Positions 39,793 through 47,260 of a stretch of 64,000 nucleotides of DNA are shown in pieces. Position 1 is the first letter of the stretch, and each line of letters begins with the position of its first letter. Origin of the DNA: Streptomyces sp. NBC_00299 (GTDB taxonomy: Bacteria > Actinomycetota > Actinomycetes > Streptomycetales > Streptomycetaceae); NCBI RefSeq assembly GCF_036173045.1, contig NZ_CP108040.1, forward strand, positions 62,001 to 126,000, read 5' to 3'. The notes below the pieces were generated by a model. The model was not told the origin of the DNA, did not search any database, and saw only the letters and a list, made by a program, of their open reading frames with translations. The position numbers and the translations under genes are program-made.

Positions 39793-40256
39793 GTCGGCGA
39801 GCCTATCGGCGGTGCCGCGCGGTCTGTTTCAGTGCCCGTTCTGCGGACGGATTGGCGCTGTTGCCGCCCGGGTGGCGGGAGCCGTGGGCAGGTTCGTGCC
39901 CGCCTGGCGGGCTTGGCGGAGGTGTTCGTGCGAACCCTCTTGGATTCCGGGCCGATTCCTGTTCGGATCATGGGCACTGGCCGTGAGATCGGCGCAGTTG
40001 ATCCTTTGTAAGCACGAATTCAGCAGGAGGGTGTTGGGTTGTGATGGGCCGTCAGTGGTCGTCTGGCTTTGCGACACGTGTGCCCCGGGGGCTCGGGGCT
40101 CCGGTACGAAGGAGTATCGTGTGTCCGAGCTTGATCAACAGAAAAATGGCCCCCACGACCTTCAGCAAGTCGAGGGGGCGGGCCACTGGACCTTGTAGGA
40201 GGGGTCCGCGGCCTGCCGACCACCCTTTCCTTTTCAGCGAGTCAAAGGTGATCGAC
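39793..40256. other. Intergenic region with a hairpin at about 40149-40188
   Basis: No gene is supported. tggcccccacgac and gtcgagggggcgggcca can pair, making a stem near 40149-40188 that may be a terminator. The rest looks like eroded sequence ahead of the replication-type genes. Confidence 0.45.
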
Positions 40257-40409
40257 ATGCATCAGGGTACCCGTACCCTGCCCCAGTCACACAGCACCCC
40301 GCCGTGGTGCCAGCAGCGCATGAGCGACCGCTGGCCCTTCGACGGGGCGTTTGTGCTGTCCGAGCGCACCCCGGTTCACCCCTCGGGTGAGGGGGTCGGG
40401 ATGACGTAG
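40257..40409 (+). CDS. Small hypothetical protein before the replication-type gene
   Basis: 50 residues from an ATG with AAAGGTG before it: MHQGTRTLPQSHSTPPWCQQ, then RMSDRWPFDGAFVLSERTPV. Codon use is coding-like and the ribosome site is good. No family is known. It may be a leader or regulatory peptide. Confidence 0.45.
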   Translation: MHQGTRTLPQSHSTPPWCQQRMSDRWPFDGAFVLSERTPVHPSGEGVGMT

Positions 40410-40663
40410 GTCTCCGGGGGCGGCGCCTGCATCGCAGGACTTCTGGCCGCCCCGGGCGTGGCTTCCGGTGATTGCCCGTCACCAGTCCCAGCGCCCATCT
40501 GCTCTCCGCGAGGCTTGCCGGCCTCTTGGAGGAGCTGCTCGCCCCGGTTGCCGCCGGCTGCGAGCGGTTCGATCTCGGTTCTCGCCAGAACCCGAAGCAC
40601 CGCCTTCACAGGAGGGGCTTCGTTATGCCCGCCTTCAAAGAGGGAGGCGTCGTCATTCTGCAC
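40376..40663 (-). CDS. Possible acidic protein antisense to the leader of the replication-type gene
   Basis: 95 residues from a GTG at 40663 after GGAGC. The product is acidic and helical at first (MQNDDASLFEGGHNEAPPVK, AVLRVLARTEIEPLAAGGNR, GEQLLQEAGKPRGEQMGAGT), then Pro-rich. Both the amino-acid mix and codon choice look real. It overlaps the end of the small plus-strand gene. Not recognised. Confidence 0.45.
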   Translation of the reverse strand: MQNDDASLFEGGHNEAPPVKAVLRVLARTEIEPLAAGGNRGEQLLQEAGKPRGEQMGAGTGDGQSPEATPGAARSPAMQAPPPETYVIPTPSPEG

Positions 40664-40938
40664 GACTGCTCCGGTTTTTGCCAGCCCACATACACCCGTT
40701 TTACCCCCGTTTGGGAGTCTCTGAAGTCACGTCTTGACCGATTTCACAGCCCGATTCGCCCCGTAAGTCCCGCCGTTCAGCAGGGCTGTTGCTTGTTTCG
40801 GGCGACTGCGCAACCGGGAACCCTTGTCCGTCCAGTCAGCGCCCATGCCTCTGTCGCTGTCCTCGGGGCTCTGTCCACAGGCCGTCCGGCTCACGATCGC
40901 CAGGTGATCGCTTCTGGTGTTTCGGCCGGGGTGGGCCA
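40664..40938. other. Non-coding region upstream of the replication-type gene
   Basis: Lower-GC than its surroundings in part (ttttgccagcccacatacac, ttcacagcccgattcgcccc). As the sequence ahead of a probable initiator, this is where an origin could lie, but I see no clear iterons. Confidence 0.35.
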
Positions 40939-42708
40939 GTGAGCGCCGTGGCGGCGGAGGCCGCTGCGCTGTCCGAGTTGATCGGCAACTCCCTGGGCAA
41001 CGCCGCGCCGGTTCGGCGGCAGCGGGTGCGGGTGCCGATGCGTCTGGTGTCCTCGCCGTACTACCAGGATGTGGCGTTGTCGGTGTACGTGAAGGTGAAG
41101 GCGCTGGGGCTGCGGCCGGAGGGGTGTCAGGCGAAGTCGTCGACGATCGCCTCGTACCTGGGGCTGTCGAAGGCGTCTGTGGAGCGCGGGCTGGCGCTGC
41201 TGTCGCGGCCGGCTCCGGACGGCGTGATCGAGCTGACGTCAGAGCGGCGGACGCTGCCGGGCGGCCGGGGGCTGTCGGCGCTGCGGTCGGTGCGGACGAT
41301 GACCCGTACGGAGGCGTTCGTGTGGGTGCCGGTGGCGGCTGCGGAGGACCTGACGCCGCGGCAGCTGCGTGTGTACATGCTGATCGCGTTCGCACAGGCG
41401 CGGGGGATTGCGCTGACGGAGGCGGAGCTGGCGGTCGGCCTGCGGCACCATTCGGGCCAGAAGGCCGGTCAGCCGATCTCGGTGACGGCGGCGTCGGCGG
41501 TCGTGGACGAGGTGGAGGCGGCGCGCTGGGTGACGGTGCAGCGGCGTGCGGGGGCGCAGGGGCGTCACCGGTACATCGCGCATGACATCGCCCCCGAGGC
41601 CCGTCCGGACGGTGGCTCCGCGACGGTCGCTGGGGCTGCTGTGACCAGTGGTTCGCAGGAGTGGGTCAGTTCGCCGGTTGGTGAGGGATCGGGTTCGCCG
41701 GTTGGTGAGGGATCCCTCGCGAATGAGGATTCACCTAGGACTGACTCACCGGATGACGCTCGCGCACTCGTCTTGCCCGCCGTAGGCGAGGTACCGGTAG
41801 TTGAGGGCGCTGAGGCTGTGGAAAATCCGGCTGCCGCGACTGCGCGGAAAGCCGACGGTGGTCTCGCGCTTCGCGCGGGTGGAAACAGCCGGCCCGCCCC
41901 CTCGAAGCCAGAAACGGAAAAGCGCAGCAAGAGGGGCGGGGGGTCTGCGCGGTCGTCGTACGACGGACCGCAGTTGGCCATGAGCCCGCAGATCTACGCC
42001 GTGCTGGAGCCGGTCCACGTGCTGCTGGAGCGGGTGCACAACGACTTCGTCGTGCGGCAGCTTGCCCGTGAGGTGGGCCGCCAGCTGCGCGAGGGTACTG
42101 ATGCCGAACGCCTTCACCACCGGCTCACCGCCCGGTTTGCCAAGGTGATGCTCTCGGAGATCCGTGACCCGGGCCGGTGGCTGCTCGGAGTGGCTCTGCC
42201 GCGCTGGGGCTGCGGCTACCAGGACTGCGAGGCAGGTGTCCTGTGGTCGACCGGTAAGGCCTGCGAGGTGTGTGCCGAGATCGTCCAGGACAAGGCCGCC
42301 GCCCTGCGGCGCGCCCAGCGCATCGAGGAGGGCCTGTGCCCCGAGCACGGCACCCGTCCTGGCTCGGCCGGGCGCTGCGCCGACTGCGTGCTGGACGACG
42401 CGGTCCGCAACGCCGTCCCGGTTCCGGCGCAGCGCGAGCTGGAGGGTCCGCCGCGTGGCTCCTGCGGGGACTGTGGCGCCCGGATCGTCGTGGTCGGCCG
42501 CGCCCTCGAGGACGGCCTGTGCAAGCTCTGCCGGGAACAGGCCGCTGTGCTGGGCGCCGCCGTCGCGTCCGCGTCCCTCGCTGCGTCGGCCGGGCTGGAG
42601 ACTTGTTCTGGCCGGGGCGGAACCGTGCCGTGCGGCCGCAAGCCCCTGCCGTCGCGCAGCGTCTGCGGCATCCACCGCGTCCAGGAGCTGGCAAGTGAGG
42701 TCGCGTGA
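40939..42708 (+). CDS. Winged-helix zinc-finger protein, possible replication initiator
   Basis: 589 residues from the GTG at 40939. N-terminal winged helix (YYQDVALSVYVKVKALGLRP, CQAKSSTIASYLGLSKASVE, RGLALLSR). A second helix-turn-helix-like part follows (DLTPRQLRVYMLIAFAQARG), then an acidic disordered region containing a doubled SPVGEG. The C-terminal half has helices and a run of Cys pairs (WGCGYQDCEAGVLW, ACEVC, CPEHGTRPGSAGRCADC, CGDCGARIVVV, CKLC). A large DNA-binding protein coupled to a DUF721/DciA gene fits a replication initiator of a linear or integrated plasmid. The assignment is inferred. Confidence 0.6.
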   Translation: MSAVAAEAAALSELIGNSLGNAAPVRRQRVRVPMRLVSSPYYQDVALSVYVKVKALGLRPEGCQAKSSTIASYLGLSKASVERGLALLSRPAPDGVIELTSERRTLPGGRGLSALRSVRTMTRTEAFVWVPVAAAEDLTPRQLRVYMLIAFAQARGIALTEAELAVGLRHHSGQKAGQPISVTAASAVVDEVEAARWVTVQRRAGAQGRHRYIAHDIAPEARPDGGSATVAGAAVTSGSQEWVSSPVGEGSGSPVGEGSLANEDSPRTDSPDDARALVLPAVGEVPVVEGAEAVENPAAATARKADGGLALRAGGNSRPAPSKPETEKRSKRGGGSARSSYDGPQLAMSPQIYAVLEPVHVLLERVHNDFVVRQLAREVGRQLREGTDAERLHHRLTARFAKVMLSEIRDPGRWLLGVALPRWGCGYQDCEAGVLWSTGKACEVCAEIVQDKAAALRRAQRIEEGLCPEHGTRPGSAGRCADCVLDDAVRNAVPVPAQRELEGPPRGSCGDCGARIVVVGRALEDGLCKLCREQAAVLGAAVASASLAASAGLETCSGRGGTVPCGRKPLPSRSVCGIHRVQELASEVA

Positions 42709-43523
42709 TGACCCAGAACCCGCAGCTCAGTGGCGTCGACCTGGCCCGCGTCGCCCTGCGCGCCGCCAAGGGCTGCGGCGCAGAAGAACGGCGGCGGCCG
42801 TACAGCGCAGCTGAAGCCGCGCCCGGTCCGGGTGGTCCGGCGCGATGGGCGTGAACCGATGAGGCTCGGTGCTGCGATCGGCGCGCTGGTCACCGAGCGG
42901 GCCTGGGAGCTCCCGGCCGTCGGCGCCTCCCTGCCCGCGGGGTAGGCAGCCATCGCACTCGAGTTCGCCGGCCACGTTGCGGCCGTCGGGTACGACGCAG
43001 ACTCCGGTCGGCTCACCGTGTGCCCGGAGTCGGCGGGCGGCCCGACGAAGCTGCGCCTGGAGCAAGCCCGGGTCATCGCGGCGGCGAACGAGTCGGCGGG
43101 CTGAAGAGTCGTACGCGGCCTGCGGATCCTCGCGCCCGGATCGGCGCCCGCTGCCGGTGCCGGCCGACGTCGCCTCGGAGTCCGCGGCCGTGCCGCTGGG
43201 GCCGGTGAAGACCAGGGAGTCGGCAAGCGAGGGATACCGCCGCACGCTCCCCGCGCACCAGCAGGCGCGCCGCCCCGGCAATCGCGGAAGCGGTGGAGCG
43301 GCAGAACAAGAGGATGCGCGAGCTCAGCCGCCGTGCCTTCCCCGATTCCAAGGTGGTCCCTGACGATGCGCCAACTGTGATCGACACGGCACGCGCCCAG
43401 CGCCGCCGCCAAGCCGCGGCCACCGAAGCCGCTGCGCTGTGGCGGGCCCGTGCCGAGCGCGCGCAAGGAGACGGCACCACGGGCGACGCTCCGCAGCCGC
43501 CGGGCGTGCGACGTACCGCGTAA
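42708..43523 (+). pseudogene. DUF721 (DciA-like) gene with multiple lesions
   Basis: The start overlaps the previous stop (ATGA). MTQNPQLSGVDLARVALRAA shifts frame near 42770 to RTAQLKPRPVRVVRRDGREP, MRLGAAIGALVTERAWELPA, then hits TAG at 42942-42944 where Trp is expected. In the same frame AAIALEFAGHVAAVGYDADS, GRLTVCPES follows, then TGA, and RVVRGLRILAPGS in the next frame, later pieces (VKTRESASEGYRRTL) in another, ending ALWRARAERAQGDG. DciA loads the replicative helicase; the DUF721 core is clearly recognisable but no full product is possible. Confidence 0.8.
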
Positions 43524-43652
43524 TGCGCAGGCCAGTGCCGTTGCCGGTGCCAGCCTCTACAGTCCTCAACGGCGCCATCACAGAGGAGAGTTGGACGTAG
43601 CAAACACATGCTGTAATGACTGCGCACACCACGTGACAGGAGGCGGGGGTGG

Positions 43653-43829
43653 ATGGCGCGGCGACCCAAGGATCTGCGTAAGTCGATTCGTGAGGACTTC
43701 GCGTACGGCGGCCTGCTGATCGCCTTGGCGGCGCTCACCACGATGGTCGTCGTATCTTCGAGGACGTCCCGCAGGTCGTCGTCACCTGCGGGCACGTCCA
43801 GGCTCAGGGCGCCGGCGACCTTGCGGTAG
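43653..43829 (+). CDS. Small membrane protein, 3' end possibly replaced
   Basis: A very strong ribosome site (acaggaggcgggggtgg) precedes the ATG. The head MARRPKDLRKSIREDFAYGG and helix LLIALAALTTMVV look real. The last 25 residues are Arg/Ser-rich and read antisense to a minus-strand coding frame, suggesting that the original 3' end was cut by a rearrangement near 43750. Confidence 0.4.
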   Translation: MARRPKDLRKSIREDFAYGGLLIALAALTTMVVVSSRTSRRSSSPAGTSRLRAPATLR

Positions 43830-44379
43830 GACGTCGCCCGGGTCTCCAGAGGCAAAGAGAGACGACAGCAGAGCCTGGTCGGCGGCCGTGCTCTGGGCGA
43901 CGAGGGTCAGGACCTGGATCCGGTCGGCGAGGGTCATGTGGGGGAGCGCGGAGCCGAGTTGTTGTTCCAGCCGGGCCCAGCTGGTGGTCTGCTGTTGCCG
44001 GGCGGACTTCTTCAGTGCCCCGCGCACGGCGGCGGCCGCGGCTTGGAGGACGTCCGGCGCAAGCTCCCGGCGCACCGGGTTCGGCCGGACCTGCCTCGGT
44101 GTCCGGGATGTTTTCCTGATCCAGACCCGGGCCTGGCGCCGTTCCTCGCCGGCAAGCCAGTCGCCGGCGGCTTCCGCGACGGTCTCCAGTTCTCGTGCGA
44201 GTTCGCGCTGCTCGTCAGCGGAGAGATGGAAGCGCTGCTTGTCGAGGTGGTCGAGGATGAACCGGGCGCGGCGCAGGCCCGCACCGCGGTCCCGTTGTGC
44301 CTGACGGGTGGCGTTCGGCGCTCTCGTCCGCTGTCTGTCTCCCTCCTTCTTCTTCGGTGCCGGGTTGCGGCTTGGGCAC
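43750..44379 (-). pseudogene. Helical protein gene with frame changes
   Basis: Coding stretches follow one another on the minus strand in shifting frames: from a GTG at 44379, MPKPQPGTEEEGGRQTADES; then ARFILDHLDKQRFHLSADEQ, RELARELETVAEAAGDWLAG, ARQQQTTSWARLEQQLGSAL and RIQVLTLVAQSTAADQALLS in a second frame; then SYRKVAGALSLDVPAGDDDL in a third. The frame changes lie near 44310 and 43860. The protein was probably helical and DNA- or membrane-associated; not recognised. Confidence 0.55.
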
Positions 44380-44447
44380 TTCCTTCCGGGTGGGTTGAGG
44401 CCTGGGAGTGTCCTTGGTCTTGGCGCGCCGGCGTTTGGGGCGCGGCG

Positions 44448-45434
44448 TCAGGAGGGGGTGGAGTACGGTCGGGGGCGAGTCCGCCGGAGGTGGTCCTGTT
44501 GGCGGACGAAGGCGCGGGCCGCGGCCAGGACACGCTGCTCCGCGGCGCTGGCTCCGCGCCGGGTGAGGGCTGTGGCCGTCTGGAGCTGAGAGCGCACGTC
44601 CCAGGCCCGCCTCTCTAAAACCGCCGCTTCGAGGTCGGCGAACACCCGCTGCTGGTAGTCCTCGTGACCGGTCAGCCAGGACCGGGCCTCGCCCAGGGCC
44701 TGCTCGGCTTCGGCGCGGGCTGCCGGATGAAGGCTGTCGAGGAAGGCTCTGCTGCCGGCGCAGAGCCGGCGTACGTGCTCGACGATGCCGGAGCGCTGGG
44801 CGGCCTCTAGGCCGCGGATGAACCGGGCGACACTCTCCGGCAGCGCGCCGGCGGGGTGCGCGTGCTTGCGGTGGGGACCTGGCTGGTGGGCTATGTGCGG
44901 ACGGGATCGATGGCGAGCAGCCATACGACGCCGATCAGGGCTACGGCCGGAGCGAGAACGGCTGCCGTGCGGCGGACGGTTGTCTGTGGTGTGGAGGCGC
45001 CGTCGGGCATGCGGCGCAGTACCACGGCGCCGAGGGCCGCTCCGGCGCAGGCGCCGAGGGGACTGCTCTTCGTCAATGAGGGTGGGCAGGGAGGCGATCA
45101 GCGCGGTGGTGGTACCGGTCAGACGGATGTCGGCGCCGATGATGCCGGGCTGGTCGGGGCGCTGCACGTAGAGGCGCATCAGGCTGTTGTCCAGCATCAG
45201 GAACCCGACTAGAAAGGGGTGTTCGTCGTCGCCGGGGTCGGACAGGGCCCGCAGGACGGTGAGCGCTTGGCCCTGTTCGGGTTCCGGGTCGGGGGTGATC
45301 TTCTCCGGATGGAGGCGGATGACGGTCATTCCCATGGCCTCGCTGATGTCGCCGCTCCCGTAGAGCTGGGTTCCGGCGAGAACGGTGCGCAGGATGCCGG
45401 CAATGTAGCTGGGGTGCTCTGGTAACTCCGGCAT
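44448..45434 (-). CDS. Composite hypothetical ORF, probably two older genes joined
   Basis: 328 residues. The first 120 look real (LPEHPSYIAGILRTVLAGTQ, EQGQALTVLRALSDPGDDEH, FLVGFLMLDNSLMRLYVQRP). Residues about 122-195 are Arg/Pro/His-rich and antisense-like, because the membrane-protein frame at 44891-45076 is the coding one there. Residues 200-328 look real again (VARFIRGLEAAQRSGIVEHV, ARAEAEQALGEARSWLTGHE). I think the open frame spans three original genes, the first having lost its stop. Confidence 0.4.
   Translation of the reverse strand: MPELPEHPSYIAGILRTVLAGTQLYGSGDISEAMGMTVIRLHPEKITPDPEPEQGQALTVLRALSDPGDDEHPFLVGFLMLDNSLMRLYVQRPDQPGIIGADIRLTGTTTALIASLPTLIDEEQSPRRLRRSGPRRRGTAPHARRRLHTTDNRPPHGSRSRSGRSPDRRRMAARHRSRPHIAHQPGPHRKHAHPAGALPESVARFIRGLEAAQRSGIVEHVRRLCAGSRAFLDSLHPAARAEAEQALGEARSWLTGHEDYQQRVFADLEAAVLERRAWDVRSQLQTATALTRRGASAAEQRVLAAARAFVRQQDHLRRTRPRPYSTPS
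44891..45076 (-). CDS. Small membrane protein inside the composite ORF
   Basis: 61 residues from a TTG at 45076: SSPLGACAGAALGAVVLRRM, then VRRTAAVLAPAVALIGVVWL, LAIDPVRT. Two hydrophobic helices. The natural composition of this frame against the Arg/Pro-rich overlapping frame supports it as the real gene here. Confidence 0.5.
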   Translation of the reverse strand: MTKSSPLGACAGAALGAVVLRRMPDGASTPQTTVRRTAAVLAPAVALIGVVWLLAIDPVRT

Positions 45435-45464
45435 GCTGGTCGGAGGGCTGCGGGCACATCAATG

Positions 45465-46932
45465 CCGTTCAGGGGGCCGTTCGGTCGCCGTCGGTCGATG
45501 TCGTGGGAAGTGAGAGGCCGGCCGAAAGTCCGTACAACGACCTAGCCCTGCGGGATCACCTTGCGGCTTCGAACTTCGGCGCGCTGGGACGGAAGCAGGG
45601 CGCTGCATGCCAGAACGCTCAGCATCAAGAGCGCAATCCACCGCGCCAATCGCTGAATTGCTCCTGCGGAGTCTTTCCTCTTCTGCGGAGTTCTAGCAAA
45701 TCGGGTCCCGCAGCCACTAGGAACGCGCGCGATTGGGGAGCATGCCCAGGCGGGAGAACGGCCCCAAACGCGTCGGTGACGGTGTTGGGATCGCTTTCAC
45801 TCAATCGCCCAGACGACATCGGCTGAAGGAGTGGAATTAGCGAGCGACGCTGCGCAGCAAAGGGCTGGGGTCTGCTATTCGCCTGGATGCGCGGGCGAGT
45901 TGTGGGACGAGACATTCAACTGGCTGCTCAAGGTGGTTCGTGAGCGTGGCAGGAACGGCACCAGTGCCGGGCGGCCGTGACGCCTGCCGCGGGCCGAGCG
46001 GGTGCTGCGGGCTGCGGGCTGCCGTGTACTACTGCACGAATCTCCTTATGGGCCAGCCCGTGCCGCTATTCGGCATTGCCCACTACGGTGTGCCGGGACA
46101 TCCGGGGCTGCAACGCCTGCCGGCAAACCAAGTCGGCCACCCTCCCGGCCGCTGTGGTCAAGTGGTTGTGCATCGTTGATGCACGCTGCCCCCCGTTCGC
46201 ACCCGGAAGGCTGGTGCGTGCTCACGCAACTACCGCTTATCGGCGAACCCGCAGCTCATCATCATCGATGCGCCACCAAGCGCGCGCCTTGATCCCGGAC
46301 TGCTTCGTACAAGGAGCAGTCTTGCGCTCCGCCTCTCGCTGCCCCGTTCAGCAGCCTCGCTCACCTAACCCCTGTGGCAGTGCCAGCGAGAGGCGGAGCG
46401 CGGCTGCGGCCAGCAGCTTGAAGGTGTTGAAGCAGTCGCCGCCGAACCGGGTTCTTCGCGCCTCCGTAAGCCTGCGTGAAGCCGCGAAGGTGGTGCACGG
46501 CGCAGGGTCGCATCCGTACTGGTGGCGGCCAGTGAGGCAGTCCTGTGAGCTTGAGGTATCGGGTCGTGAGGCCGCCAGGCCGAGCCTGCCGATCATGCGC
46601 TCAACGGCGTTGGCTGCTTGTAGGTCCGTCTCCTGGCTGCTGGCCCCGCGACCCGTAGGCATCCATCTGAGTGCGCCTCGGCAGGCCAGCGGCCCGCGGT
46701 GCAGCCACTGGACAACTTCGGACATACACCATCGAATCGAACAGATGAAGCAATTTGTTACCGATGGGTCTCAACAAACACCTCAAATCCATCTCAAGTC
46801 TTTGTCCGGATCGTTGACCCTCAGCTCCTGCGCAACTTATTCTCCACGTCATTCCCTCTACCCGAGGGAAATTCAGGAGAATGGGGAAACCCTCAATCTG
46901 CTCCGCAGTGAAGGCCACGCGACTGCGGCTCA
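45465..46932. other. Degenerate stretch without an intact gene
   Basis: No frame keeps coding composition. Minus-strand pieces near 46590-46640 (ANAVERMIGRLG) and 46420-46470 (FNTFKLLAAAALRLSLAL) faintly recall the C-terminal part of IS5-type transposases, but too little remains to name an element. Base composition is lower in GC than in the neighbours, which fits old inserted DNA under decay. Confidence 0.45.
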
Positions 46933-47260
46933 ATGAGCCGCGCATGGCAGGCGAATTTCGCCCTCACTGGCGTAACCCCCGCCTACTCTGGCGTAGCTCC
47001 CGCCGACTGCGGATCTTCGTACTCGCACATTTCCACCGAGCACCCCAATGGGTTGTACGGCCGAGTAACTGACCGATGCGTTGCCCTGCCAGGCTCCACG
47101 GTGCCCCTTACCTATAGCCGGAGCCGGCCACGCAAGCGGTGCGCATTAAGCCACGGGACGGCTGCGACACCGGTTCGGTCCCAACCGCGACCGTCGACGA
47201 ACCTCAGTGCCACTGGGAGATCGACGGCCTCGAAACACCTCCTCACTACGGAGACGAGTA

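Noticed and set aside
41668..41715. Doubled tcgccggttggtgagggatc as a regulatory repeat
   Set aside because: It lies inside the coding frame and encodes a repeated SPVGEG in a disordered linker, so a simple local duplication explains it.
45977..46936. 319-codon plus-strand frame in the degenerate stretch
   Set aside because: Ser/Arg/Cys-rich with no homology-like segments and no ribosome site; not supported as a gene.
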